Program-made: the position numbers and the translations under genes
Part shown: piece after piece, positions 13,501-27,732 of the stretch
Layout: the number at the start of each line of letters is the position of its first letter
How positions within the stretch are numbered: the stretch's first letter is position 1
Notes under the pieces: model-generated
Seen by the model: only the letters and a program-made list of their open reading frames with translations
The model's database searches: none
What the model was told of the DNA's origin: nothing
Source of the DNA: Hypoxylon rubiginosum
Taxonomy: Eukaryota; Ascomycota; Sordariomycetes; Xylariales; Hypoxylaceae
Assembly (NCBI GenBank): GCA_902806565.1
Contig: CADCXA010000032.1
Location: 434,001 to 498,000 of the forward strand
Direction of reading: 5' to 3'
DNA: 64,000 nt

Positions 13501-16500
13501 AAAATAATTAAGATATTTAATATTAATTATTAGTTTTATAATAAAATTAAATTAATTAGATTTTAATCCAGCGATTTTAATATTAATAATATTTATTAGT
13601 TATATAGATTTTTTAAAGTAAAAGTTTAATAAAAATTTATATAAAATATAAAATAAATTTATTATAAAAAAAAAAAAAACCTTAATATTATAAATTAAGA
13701 ATAATTCCGAAATTAAAGTTATAATAAATGTAATATTTATTAAGGATTAATATTTAATAAAAATATAAAGTATTTATATAAATAGTTTTAATATTTATAA
13801 TATTAAATAAAAATTAAATAATTTATTAAATATTATTTTTAAGTTATATTATAACAGTTTTTTACCGAAAAATATAAACGTATTTTTAGCGTTTTTTATA
13901 GATAGTAAAAAGTGTTAAAAATGCGTTTATATTTATTTTTAAAAATTATATAGCTCCTTTAAATCTACTTATATTTTTTTCTTAATTTTTTTATATTTTA
14001 TAACTTTTTAAATATAACATATATTTAATTTTATATAGTGTTTAAGTGTTTTTTTTTTTCTTTTTTAAATAATATTAACATGTAATTTAATTAACATTAA
14101 TTTTTAATTAACTTAAGTTTATTAATTTTTTTTATACGATATTAAAAAACTTTTTTATTTTTTTTAAATTTTAAAAGGAATTTTTTAGTTTTAATAAGTT
14201 TTTTAGTTTTTAAAAGCTTTTTTAGTTTTATTTTCTTTAGTTTTTTATTATAAATATAATTTATTTATTAAGTTTTTATTATAATAATTATTATTATTAA
14301 ATTAAAAAAACAATTATAAAAATTAATAAATAAAAATAAGATTAATAATAATAATAATAATAAATATGCTAGTTTTAATTTATATAGTTAACCAGTATTT
14401 AATATAATTTATTTTAACTTTTTTAAATTTAATTAGAATTTTTTTATAATTTTAAATTAAATATAGATAAATTATTTTTTAATTTTATTTTATTTATTTT
14501 AATATATTTTATATATTAATAAATATAATAATTAGCTTTTACTAGTAAATAATATAAAATTAAACGAGTTTATATAATAAGTTTTAATTAGGATTAAAAA
14601 TATAAAAGTTAATATTATTATTATTTAGATGGTAATAAATAAAAATATATTTAAAACCTTACATTTTAATATATAAATTTTATTAATAATTTAATAGGTT
14701 TTTTTAAAATAAACTATTATTTTAAATATATAATATATAAACTAAAGTTATTATTTTAAAGAAATTAAGCTAGGTGTAATATTAATTATTAATTATAAAG
14801 GTAAATTAAAAAAGGTTTTTTAAGTTAACTAAGATTTTAATTATTCTTAGTTATTTATATATAAATATATAATAATATTTTATTTTTAAAATAAAACTGT
14901 ATTTAATATTAAATAAAAAATAATATATTTTAATATTATATTATTTTATTTTAATATTTAAACGGTGTATATGTTAATTATTATTATAATAATAATAGAA
15001 AAAGATGTTTTTATTAATTAAATATATAATAAGAATTTAAATTTAGGTAATAATATTTAATTTTTATAATAACTATTATAAAATAATTAAAAGTAAATGG
15101 TGTGTTTATAGTTATTTTTATATTAATATTAATTTATAATATTTTACTATTAGTATTTAATAAGGATATTAAACTTATAATAAAATAAAAACTTATTATT
15201 ATTTTTTTTAAAAAAAAGTTAAAAAAATTAAAAATTATTATAAATTAAATATTTATTATTATTTTAAATATTAATAATTAAGTATAAAATAAGTTTTTTT
15301 TTTTTAAAATATAAAAATAAGTTAAATTATTAACAAAAAACGTTATTAGATTAATAAAATATATTATAAAAGTTATATTATTTATTTATAATATTAACAT
15401 TATAAATATTAATTTATAATAGTTTATTATTACGTAGTTAAACTTTATAATATTTAATAGGATTTAATTATATTTTATAAAAAGGATATAAAAATTATTA
15501 ATTTAAAGTTAAAAATAATTAAAAAAAATTATTAAATTTTAATAATTGTTAACTAGGTTTTTTATTTATATTAATCTTAGATTTTTAAATATATTTAAAC
15601 TAGTAAAATATATTTAAATTAATTTTTTTTTAAAAGTTAATAACGTTTTAAAAAATAATATAATTAATATATATAATTAAACTTGTTTATATAAAAATTA
15701 AAAATTATTTTAAACTGTTTATAAATTTTCTTATATTTTATATAAGTTTTAACGGAGTTATATATATTTATTTAGTAAAATTATTATAAAAATAAATAAT
15801 ATATAATAATAAAAAACTAGTTTTAATTAATAATAAATTTTAATAAAATTTATATAAATATTAAAATATAATAATATATATTAATTAAAAGTAAAAAGAA
15901 TAATTAAAATTAAGAAAAATATATAAAACTTTTTAAAAATAAGATAATAAATAAAAAGATTAAATAAAAAATAGGAAAGTTTAATAAATAAAAAGAAATA
16001 TAATTTATATTTTTTTAATTAATGTTTTTAAAATGTGTTATAATAATATATTTTATTATAAAAAAAGTAAATAAAATAAGAAGTTAATTAAAAAAAAAAC
16101 ATATATTATAATTAACTATATAAATATATATTTAAATAAATATTAAAAAAATATTATTAGTATTTTTTTTTTTAATTTTATAAAAAACAATTAATTATAA
16201 TTAAATTAAAATATAAAAATAAAACGTAAATATTTTTTATTCCACCTTTTATTTTATTTTTATTCTACTTTTTATTTTATTTTTATTTTGTTTTAGCTTA
16301 TATTATTAACAAAAAAATCGGAATTTATATAAAATTTAACATTAAATTAAACATTTTAAAACTTTTAATTAAATTAGTGGTAATTTTTAGTTTTAAAAAA
16401 AGATTTTTTTTATAAAATGTAAATAAATAAAAAAGGTAGTATAAGTTTAAGTTTATTAGTTATTAAATTATAATTAATAAATATTAAGATTAAACTTATT

Positions 16501-18636
16501 AAATTATAAGTTTTAAAGGATAATATTAATTATAAAAACAATTTTTATTAAAGAAAAATAAGTTTTTATAGCTTATTTAAATTTTATATTAAAAAAAAAA
16601 TTTAGCTTTTTTTTAAAGAGGGTATGTTTTTAATAAATAAGATAGTTAAAATAAAATTAGTTTTAATAGGAAAAAAATTAAAGGATTTTTTAAAAAAATT
16701 TTTAAAATAATATATATTATTTATTATAAACTAATAACATTTAATATTAATTAAAATTATAATTAAATAAAATGATTATTTATATTAAATAATATATATT
16801 AATTATTATTATTTAAGTTTTAATTTAAGTTTTAATAAATAAATTAAAAATATTAAATTATTTAATTTAATAGCTTTTAATATAATATTAATACTTTTTT
16901 ATAAAATAATATTTTTATTATTTTAAAGAAATTTAATAGGTGTTTTAACTTAGCTTTTTAATATTTAATTAAGTTTTTTTTATTATTATTATTTTTAATT
17001 TAGTAATAAAAATAATATATATTTTTTTAAGGATTAGAAATTTTAAAGTTTTTAATAGATTTTATTTATTAATATAATTAGTAAACTTTATTAAATTTAT
17101 TTAAAAAAAAATTATAATATAAAAATATATCTTTATTTTATAAAATAAGTTATTAAAAAAAAAATATATTATTATATTAATTATATATATAATAATGTTT
17201 ATAATAAAAAAAAAAAATCTTTGGTTTTAATATATATTATTCGGGATTTTAAAATTCTTAAAGGGCTTATTTATATAATAAATAAAATATTTTATAGTGG
17301 ATATATTTAATTAAGTTATAATAAAAATAAAAAAAATAAAAATTTAAAAAGAAATAAAATAAGTAAATAGTAAAAAATAAAGGAAAAGTAAATAAAAAGA
17401 AAAATAGAAGGATATAATAATTAAAAAAAGAAAAAAAAAAAAAGAGAAAAATAAAAATATATAAAAATAAAAAATAAAAGTAGCTTTTTTTTATATATAT
17501 ATATATAAATATAAATATATTATTTTATAGTTATATATATAAATTAATATTTATTATTTATTTTTATTAAAATATATATTTTGAAATTATATAATTATAA
17601 GTTATAATAGTTGTAAATAACTATTTAATATTTAGTTTCTTTTAATTATATTTTTTTTTTTACGGTTTTAATAATTATAAAAAGTATTTGTTTTTATTTA
17701 AATAATTTTTTTTAAAGTTATAACGGTAAAAATTTAATATAAAAAAGTTTATTTAATTTAATTTATTTATATAAAAAAATATTTAAAAGTTAAATAACTA
17801 TAAGTTAATTAAATAATTAAATATTAAATATATATAAATTAATATATAAAACCACGGCTTTTATATTTTAATTTTAAAATAACTAAGCCTTTTTATAAGT
17901 TTTTTTTATAAATTAATAAAAATTAAAAATTAAATAGTAAATCCTAGTAATTATTTATAAATATAAATTATATTTATTTTATAATTTATATGTGGTTGTT
18001 TATAATATTTTTAATGTGTTATTTTAAATTAAAATTATTATATTTTCTTATAAATCTTTTTTATAAATAAGAAAAAATTATAAATTAATTGGTTTTATAA
18101 AGATTTTAATAATAAATAATAAATTCTTATAATTATATTTAATTAAAAATTACTTGGTTATATTTCCGGTATATAGGTATTTTATAACCTCGCTTTTTTT
18201 TTTAAAGGTTAATTTTAAATATTTAATTATATATAAAATTATATTTTAAGTTATATTTTTTAAATTTTTTATTTTTTTTTTATTATATTTGGTTTTACGT
18301 TAATTATATTTATATATATAAATAAAAGATTTTTTATAAAATTAAAAGATTTTTATTAAAATTAAATAAAAAACTTAATAATTAATATTATTAAATAAAA
18401 CTTATTTTATATAAATTTTTAATATTAATTATATTATAATTAAATAAAAAACGATAAAATAAAATAATAAAAAATAAGATTAAAAAATGTGGTATAATTA
18501 AAATTTTAATTAGTTATTAAAATTATAATAATAACTTATAAAATAAAAAGAATTTAATATATAATTTATAAATATATTAATTAATATTAAAAAAATATAT
18601 ATTTATTTATTTTTTTTATAATATAATAATTATTTA

Positions 18637-18892
18637 GTTATTATTAAGTTATAATTAAAATATTATTAAGTTATTATTAAGTTATTATTAAATTATTATT
18701 AAATTATTATTAAATTATTATTAAATTATTATTAAATTATTATTAAATTATTATTAAGTTATTATTAAATTATTATTAAATAATTATTAAGTTATTATTA
18801 AGTTATTATTTAATTATTATTAAATTATTATTTAATTATTATTAAATTATTATTTAACTATTAATAAATTATTATTAAATTATTATTAAGTT
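18637..18892. repeat. 11-bp minisatellite, over twenty units
   Basis: A long, nearly uninterrupted array of the 11-base unit GTTATTATTAA with A/G and T/A variants at two positions. It lies about 170 bp inside the sharp right edge of the RIP block. Since 11 is not a multiple of 3, it is not a coding repeat. A role in repeat-end structure or replication slippage is possible but unproven. Confidence 0.8.
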
Positions 18893-19065
18893 AAAAATAT
18901 ATTATAATTAAATTATTATTATAATTAACGATTTTTATTTTAATTTTTTTATTATATTTTATATATTATTATTAATTTATATATTTTTTATAATTTAAAT
19001 TAATAAAGTATATTAATTTATTAAGAACCTAGTGTATTTATATAATGTGGGAGTTATATACATTA

Positions 19066-20073
19066 TGGTTTTAACTTATTTTGCAGGTTTAGTAGGTTTG
19101 GCGGATTTGGCGGACTTGGCACTTTTATCACTTTGGCGGTTTTTTGTAAACCGCCAACGGTCGGTACGGGACCGAGCGGCTTGGCAGCGAACAGGAGATT
19201 CACCGTGAGCTACGATGTACAAACTCGTCTCCGACCGGCTCCATCCGATATGATCAACGCCGCCGGAATCATCTAGCACCGACTACTTGACGGATACCTA
19301 CGGATAAAGTAATGCATGATCATGTCATAACGGAATTAAATGAAACATCTAATCTTCCACCATTTAGAATAGATACATTCGCAGCATAGGGAAGAAGATA
19401 CAAGTTAAGCCAGCTACCTTCTGATGTACCTAGGTCAGCAAGACAAGTCAATATGCAGGTGAGATATGACTGCCTTTAGCGGGAAAATATTCAGGTGACG
19501 ACTGGAGCATGTAGTATGGTCGCATAGCATTTACATGCATCAGCTTACGAACTTCAGGTCGATTCTGCACCAGTGAAGAGCATTCCGATATAATCCGCAT
19601 TGTACCTTTCGAAAGTCGACATTTGCGCGATAATACCCTTTTTATGTTAAGTGAAGCATTTGTGCATCTTTCATGTCTGTAAACCCCTCAATCTTTCGTG
19701 GGAAATGTAGATCTCATCGAGTACCTCAGGTACCTACCTTGTGATTACCTCCTAGAAGGTAGATAGGTAGTTGAGCTGATTCGCTCGTTCACTGGGTGGA
19801 AAAATGAGGCGCGGGTAAGCATTGAGCTGTACATATCTGCTGTAGGTGAGATTTATGGGTGGTCAGACAATGTTATCAACGAGGCGTAGTAATTATCTTA
19901 GGCATTTGGGGTTTCCCCTAGAGTTGTCTTTTCATGACCCTACACTCGTTGTAGAACCTAGGCTACCTCTATCTATCACTTGGGGAGAGTTACTCTTAAG
20001 AGATGCTTAGAATACTACAAAGGTGAGATCTAGGTTACTTCGCGACCTAGATCCCCGTCTACCTAGGTAGACA
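19066..20073. other. spacer between RIP block and rhodopsin-domain gene
   Basis: Composition returns to normal at about 19066. The first 60 bases on the minus strand are a degenerate 9-base repeat (GCCAAGTCC / GCCAAATCC / GCCAAACC) that would encode a Ser-Ala-Lys-rich tail in a 67-codon frame (19076-19279), which I do not accept as a gene on its own. Several CCTAGG-centred and TACCT/AGGTA words occur (about 19725-19770 and 20059-20072). No other gene is recognised. Confidence 0.6.
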
Positions 20074-20744
20074 ATGGACATCAATTCAATTCCCGCCCTC
20101 GAGCCGCCCGAGAATGTCGAACCCAACTTCGTCAACCCGCCTACGCTCATGCGTGCCGTAATTGGCACGTCTGTTACTGTTCTGACGCTCTCTTTCCTAT
20201 TTGTTTTCGCGCGGATGTTCGTTAAGATCCATATCGTGCGAGACCACCACATCGAAGACTGGCTTAGCTACTTCGCCTTAGCAGGGCTCGCGACATATAC
20301 CGCTATCCTCATTTATATCGAGAACTACGGCTTCGCGCGGCACCAGTGGGATGTATCTGTCGCGCAATTCATGCACATCATGTACTACCTCAGCGTCCTG
20401 TATTGTATATACAGCCCCGTGACGATGGCTGCCAAGCTGTCTGTCCTCTTTCAAATAAAGCGCATTTTCACTACTGGCGCCCGAGACATTGTCTACTGGG
20501 TCATCATCGCCTCTATCGTCGCGAATTCGATCTTCTACACCGGTTTATTTTTCAGCTACGTTTTTCAGTGCTGGCCACGCGAGCGCATCTGGGACATGAA
20601 CGTTCCGGGCAACTGTATTAGCGCAACATCGTCCAATCTCGTGTCGGGTATTTTGAATCTTATATCGGATATTGAAGCTCTTCTGCTGCCGGCCTGGGCC
20701 ATTTGGCACTTGAAAATGTCAATAAAGCAAAAGCTGGCAGCGTT

Positions 20745-21067
20745 TATCACACGGCTCAATCTGAGTGGCTTACCTAACTAGAGAAACCCATGGTTACAGA
20801 TCTTAGCAAGCATATATCCTATATATTAATATGTGAGTTAACTAAGGTTAAATAGATAGAAATAACTCGGATTAATATAATAAAACCAACACATATTAAT
20901 TAAGCGCTTAAAGTAGTAATAAAATAAAAATTAAGTAGTAACTTTAAAATATAAATAAAGCCTTAAATTTTTATTTAAATTAAAAAAGATTAAAAACTTT
21001 AAAACCTGTAAAAATTATTATATTAAATTAAAGCTATTTTAAATTTTTAATATAAATTTTTATTATA
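20745..21067 (+). repeat. 5' (left) LTR, 323 bp
   Basis: Direct repeat of 27410-27732. Its outer part, next to the host gene, is much less mutated (for example CACGGCTCAATCTGAGTGG) than the matching part of the right LTR, whereas its inner part is heavily AT-shifted. The first two bases now read TA, where the right copy still has TG. Confidence 0.92.
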
Positions 21068-24000
21068 AATAATTTTTATTTTTTTTAAAAATTATATTAA
21101 ACTTAAATAACTAATAAAAACCTTTAAAATATTAAATATTTTAAAACTTTTTTATTTTAAATTAATTATTTTATAACTTTTTTTAACAATTTAAAACTTT
21201 TTTTTTTAATAAATAATACTTTTTTATTATTATTAAAAAACATTTTTTTTAAAGTAATTTATATTATTATTTTAACGTAATTTTTTTATAATTTAATATT
21301 ATTATTACTTTTATTAATAACTTTATTATATTTTATTTTAAAATTATTAAAATAAAAAAAGCTTATTTTATTTTTTAAAAAATCTAAATTTAAAATCTTT
21401 TTAATTAAAAAAACTTTTTAACTAATTAACTTTTTATATAAATAATATTAATAAAAGTTTTTTTTATTTTTTTCTTGTTAAAAACTTAAAAGATTTTTTG
21501 TTAAACTTAATATTTTTTTTATTATTTAAAAATTTATTAAAATAAAAATAACATTTTAACTTAAAAATTTAACTTTTATATTTTATTAATTTTAAAATTA
21601 TAAACTAGTTATAAAAAACGCTTTTAATTTTATTATATTTAATATTATTATTATTAATTTTTTAAAATAAATTTTATAACTTTATATTTAAATATAAAAC
21701 TTTTATAATATTATTTAAACTTTAACTATTTAAATAAATATTACTTATTAAAAAAACTAAAAAATCTATAAAAGTTATAATATTTTTTATATAATTTATA
21801 ATATTATTATTTAAATATATAATATAAAAATTAAAATATTAATTATTTAAATTATTAACTTTAAAAACTAAATTAAGTAATTTAATTAAATATTTTTATA
21901 ATAAATTTAAAAAATTATCGTTAAGTTTATAAATAATAATATTATATAATAAACTATAATTAACAAGTTAATTTAAATTATTTAAAAATAACATTTAACT
22001 TTAAAATTATTATATATTAATTTTAATATTTATAAAAAAACTTAAAATAAAATTATTAAATAAACTATTATTAAAAATTTATAAATTAATAAATTACTTA
22101 CTTAAAAATATATTAACTTAGTTTAATTAAACTAAACTTTTTAAAAATAACTATTAGATTTTTAAATATATATTAAAATTATTTTTATTAAATTTATTAA
22201 ATAATTAACTGTTAATTAACTAATTAACATATAATTAATATTTAAAAATATAAAAAAACAAGCTATATTTAAATTTAACTTTTAATAATTAATTTAAACT
22301 AATATTATTTTTAGCACTTATTTTTTACTAGTATATTTTAACTTAAAAATAAAAATAAGGAATTAATTATTTACTTAAATTTTATAAACTAGTTAAATTA
22401 AAAAAACTGTTATTAATATTTAAATTTAATTTAATTTTATTTAAATTAAATTTTTTATATTTAAAAAAAATAAAAAAAATAATCTACCACCTTTTTTTAA
22501 TAATCTTAATAATAACCTAGATAATTTTAATAATAAAAAAAATAAACCACTATTAAAACTTTTATAAAAGCCGTTACTTTTTTATATTTTATATATTAAA
22601 CTAACTTTTTTAACCACACTAAAAAATAAACTAATTTAAACGTTTAAATAATTAGTTTACTTTGTTTTTATTATTATTAATTTTATATATTTTAATAAAC
22701 TTATTATTTATAATAATAAAAACCTTTTTAAGTTTTAACTTTAATATTTAAAAATAAAATTATATATAAAAATATATATAAAAAACTTTTTAAAAAACTA
22801 TTATTATATTAATTAAATAAGGTTTTTATTAATAAATAAAACTTAAATATAATATTAATAAAAACTATAAATAATAAAATAAATAAGATTTATAAACCTT
22901 TAAATAAATTATAAACTTATTTTAAAAAAACATTTTAAAAATTTTTAAAAAAAACACCGTAACTTAAAAAAAATATTTAAGCTTAAATATTATAAAAATA
23001 TAACTTAATATTTTATTAAAATACTAGATCTTAATAAATTAATTTAATAATTTAAAATTATTTTTTAAAATTATATTATTAAAACTTTATTAAATAAAAT
23101 TATTAAACTAATATATTTTTATTAAAAAGGTTTTTTAAATAATAATAAAAAATTTATTAATATTATTTAAAAAACTAGGTAAATTTATAAAAATATATTT
23201 ATAAATTTTAATATATTAAAAAAAAATAAGCTTAATTTAATAATAAAATAATTAAAATTAAGTTATTAATTTTACGGTAAAAACAATTACTTTAAACCTA
23301 GTTAAAATTAATCTTTAAAAAAATAAAATCGATAAATAAATAATAACTAATTTAATTTTAAAAATAAACGCTAGGTTTTTAATAAAAAAGCTTTATAAAA
23401 AATCAATTAAATAGATATTAATTAATATAAAAAAAATAAATACTTATATTAATATTATAAAAAAAATAATTATAATATTTTATTTTATTTTATAAAGAAA
23501 AATATTAATAAAAAAAAGTTATTTATAGTTTTAAAAAAAATTATTTTTATAAAATAAAAATCCAGCGATAATATAACGTTAACTTTTTATACTTATAAAA
23601 AAAATAAAAATTAACTTAATTTTAACGGAGCTTTTTTTCTTAAAAATTATTAAAAAAGAAAACTTTAATTTAAATTTTTAAATAACTATTTTATTATATT
23701 AATAAAAAACTAATAGTTTAATAATAAATTTATTTTAATTAAAATATAAAAATTATAATAAATTTTATTTATTAAATAACTAAAACTAAAGAAAATATAT
23801 AAAGTTATAAAAGATATTAACAAGTTTTTATACTTTTTTTTAATATATTAAATTATAAACTATAAAAGGTTTTTAATTTTTAATAAATTAACTTTTAAAC
23901 TATATTTTAAAAGCTAATTTATTTATAAAATAATATTTATTTATAATAATAAAAAATATTAAATAAAAATACTTATAAATATAAAAAATAATATATTAAT

Positions 24001-27000
24001 TATATTTTTTTTTAAAATATATTAATAAAAAATCTTTATTTATAAATAATAATATTTTTAACTTATAATAAATTTTAATATTTTAATATTTAAATAAAAA
24101 AACAGGTTCTATTTAAAAACTTTTATATTATAATATTAAAAAAACCATTTTATTTATTTTAATTTTAAATTTATTAATTTAAATAAGAAATATAATATTA
24201 TTTTTCTTTAATAATAACTTAAATAATATTAATTAGCTTACTTTTTCTTTTAAACTTAAAAAATTTAATTTATTTTTAAATACTATAAAAAAAACTATAT
24301 AAATAAGATCTTAATAAACTTATTAACGTTTTTTTTTATTTTAGTTATAATTTAAACAAATATTTAAAAAACATTTAAAAACATTTTTAAGAAATTCTAA
24401 GAATTTTATTTAATTATAACTTAAAAAATAAGATAATAATTCCTTAATTATTAACCTTAAAATTATATTATAAACTTTTATAAAAAAAAAACACTTTTTT
24501 AAAAACCTTTTTATATTATAAATAAAAAAGAATTATTTACTTTAAAGTTTTAACTAGAAAAAATAATTAATATAAGAAAAATTAAAAAGTTTATTTTATT
24601 ATACGTTATTTTAATAATATTTATTAAAAAAACAAACTTAAAAAATTTATTATAACTTATTATTAATTATTAAAAACTTAATATTATTATTATATTAATT
24701 TATTATTTAATTTTTTTAATTATAAAATTTTAAATATAATTTAAAACCGTTAAATTTTTTATTAAAATTAATTTTAAGTTTAGATTTAATTTTATATAAA
24801 TCAAGGAAAAAAATAAATAAAAAACAGTTTTTAAATATAAATATAATTTATATAAATATTTAATAATATTTTTTAAACTTATTAACACCCCGGTAACTTT
24901 TTAAGTTATAATAAATAATATTTTTTAAAACTTAATTAATATTAATATATTTATTTATTTTAATAATATTCTTATTTATAAAAACATTTAAAAAAAATAT
25001 AATATCTTAGTAAAAAAAATCTTTAAATAGTTAATAAAACACCACTTAATTATATCACTAAAAAAATGTTTTTAAAAAGTTTAAAAAATTAAATTCCTAA
25101 AATATATTATTAAAACTAATAATATATTTATAAATTTAAATAAAATTAAAAGTATTTAAAAATAAAAAAACTTAATTAACTTTAAAAAATACTAGTAATT
25201 TATAAAATTTATAAACTTTTATTAATATTTTATTTATAATTTTTTTATAATAATTAAACTTTTAATAAACGTTAATAAAAAAAATAAAAAAAACTAAAAA
25301 TAAATAAAATTAATATTAATTATTTTTAAAATATTAAAAAATTAATTTATAACTGTTTTAATCTTTACTTATTTTAATTTAAACTTAATTACTTATATTA
25401 AAATAAACGTTTTAAACTTTGCGATAAAATTAATTTTATTTTAAAAAAATAAAACCAGGAAATTCCATTTTATAATATTCTATTTTTAAAAATTAAACTT
25501 AGCTAAAATAAACTATAAAATCTATAATAAAAAACTATTAAATATTATTAACTTTTTTAAAAAATAAAAATAATATCTTAAAAAAGTATATTATTAAATT
25601 AAAATCTATTTTAATTATTAAAATTTTTTTTACTTTATTATTATTAAAATATTAAACTAAAAATAAACTTAATAAGTTTAATAGTTTGTTTTATACTAAT
25701 TTATTATTAATTATTAACCAGGATATTTAAATAAAAAAACCGATATTTTATTTAAATTATTATAATATTATTTTAAAAAAAAAAGGGTTAAAAACCAGCC
25801 GATTATTTTGGTTTTATAAAAAAAACATTTTTTATATTTATAAGGAATTATATTTATTATTTTAATTATTATTTTACTTATATTAAAACAACTTTATAGT
25901 TTTAAAATATTATAATAATTATTAAAGTTTATAAAAAATCTTAAAAAAGCTATATTAAAAAATCTTATTTATTTAAAATAAAAAAATTAATTAAGAAAAA
26001 ACATAAAAATATAAAATAACTTATTTTATTATAAAAACCATTTATAGATATTAATAGTTTTATAATAAGAAATTATAAAATCTAAATATAATATATATAT
26101 TATTAGTTATATAAAAATAAATAAAACTATAAAATTAATTACTTATAACTTTTAATAGCTTAATTTAAAAAACGTAATTAAAAAATATATTAAAAAATAC
26201 TTAAAATATTAAAGAAATAAAATTTTAAAATACGTATTTTATAATTTTTTTTAGTTTATAAAACTTTATTATAAATTTTAATATATTATTATAATAAATT
26301 TTATTATAAACTTATTATTATTAAATAAATATAACTTTATATAAATAATAATAAATCTTTTTATAAAAATAACTTATTTTATTTTTTTTAAAATAAAAAA
26401 AAAAAGATTAATAACTTTATTAAAATTTTTACTAAAAAATATTAAAAACTATATAATATACTATTAAATATTATTTTTAATAAAGATTTTAAATTTATAA
26501 TATATTTATAAAAAAACTTTTTTAAGCTAATAAATATTAAATTTTATATAAATATAACTTTTTATTTTTAAATTAACAGCTAAATTAAATAACTTAATTA
26601 AATTTTTAAAACTTATTTATAATTATTTATTAATTATAAAATAAATAACTAGAAAAACCTACTTTTTATAATTAAATTTATTTATAATAATATAGTTTTA
26701 TTTTTTTTTTATATAATATTTTTTTATATTAATTATAGTTATTACTTTATAATATATAATCTTTTATTTAAAATACTTAAAAACTTAAAAAACTGATTTT
26801 ACTTTTATTAAATAACTTAAATCTAAGAAAATACCTAAAAATATTTTAAGTAAAACTAATAATAAATAAAAATTTAAACAAATAAAAAATATATTAAAAA
26901 CTTTAAATATATTAAAAAATAATTAGTTATATTAAATATTAAAAACATAAAAATAAAAAAACTTATAAAAAAGTTAAATTAAAAGATATTAAAACCTTTT

Positions 27001-27409
27001 AAAATCTAAAAAATAATTTTTTTAACCACTATAAAACTTACATTTTTTAAAAGGTGGAAAATCTATAACTTATTTTATATTTTTTTTATTAAACTTTATT
27101 ATATTAATAATTAAATATTATTTAATTTTAATTAGGTTTTATAAAAAATAATTTTAATTAAAATAAAAGATTATTAAGTAAAAAAAATAAAAGATTTTAT
27201 AAAAAACTTAAGGAAAATAAAATATTTAATTAAATAAAAAAAATAACCTGTTAAAAAAACACTAGATTTAAAAACCTTATAATTATTTATTTAATAAAAA
27301 AACTAAATATTTTATTAAAAACTTTTATTAATAATAATTAAAAAAACTTATAAACTTTTATATTTATAAAATAACGTTTTAAAATAAAACTTAAAAAAAA
27401 AAAAGCTAG

Positions 27410-27732
27410 TGTTATATAACTTAATTTAAATAACTTATTTAACTAAAAAAACTTATAGTTATAAATTTTAATAAACACGTATTTTATATATTAATATATA
27501 AGTTAATTAAGGTTAAATAAATAAAAATAACTTAAATTAATATAATAAAATTAATATATATTAATCGGGCGCTTAAAACAATAATAAAATAAAAATTAAA
27601 TAATAACTTTAAAATATAAATAAGGCCTTAGATTCCTATCTAAATTAAAAGGGATTAAAAACCTTAAAACCCATAAAGATTATTATATTAAATTGAAGCT
27701 ATTCCAAGTCTTTAATACAGACCCTTGTCACA
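27410..27732 (+). repeat. 3' (right) LTR, 323 bp
   Basis: Direct repeat of 20745-21067. Here the outer part is the well-preserved one (CTATTCCAAGTC and ACAGACCCTTGTCACA), while the inner part is AT-shifted. It ends in CA at 27732, immediately followed by the GCGTT duplication. Confidence 0.92.

Larger units (their letters stand above)
1..19065. other. RIP-mutated AT-rich repeat block (heterochromatin-like)
   Basis: The first 19 kb is overwhelmingly A and T. C and G are rare, and no reading frame of useful length survives on either strand. TpA steps dominate and CpA/TpG are nearly absent, the expected product of repeat-induced point mutation, in which CpA becomes TpA in duplicated DNA. One LTR element can still be outlined inside it (1144-6949), plus several short tandem repeats. 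The rest (1-1143 and 6955-19065) is presumably older or nested transposon sequence that I could not assign. The right edge is sharp, with normal composition from about 19066. Nothing suggests mitochondrial or telomeric DNA: no conserved genes and no TTAGGG arrays. Confidence 0.9.
20745..27732 (+). mobile_element. LTR retrotransposon inserted in the rhodopsin-domain gene, RIP-degraded
   Basis: A 6988-bp element has two LTRs of exactly 323 bp (20745-21067 and 27410-27732) that align without gaps; differences are almost all C/T and G/A. The original ends can be inferred as TGTCACACGG at the left (kept as TG in the right copy) and CTTGTCACA at the right. The 5-bp target duplication GCGTT is exact (20740-20744 and 27733-27737). 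A run of twelve A plus G at 27393-27405, just upstream of the right LTR, resembles a polypurine tract and suggests + orientation. The 6.3-kb interior has lost all coding frames, so gag/pol order and superfamily cannot be read. Confidence 0.93.

Noticed and set aside
1..19065. AT-rich block as a mitochondrial insertion, plastid-like DNA or telomere
   Set aside because: No conserved organellar gene frames, no TTAGGG-type repeats, and transition-only differences between internal repeats point to RIP of transposons.
20074..20781. A complete 235-residue membrane protein
   Set aside because: The last 12 codons lie inside the LTR of the inserted element, and the missing helices are found beyond it.
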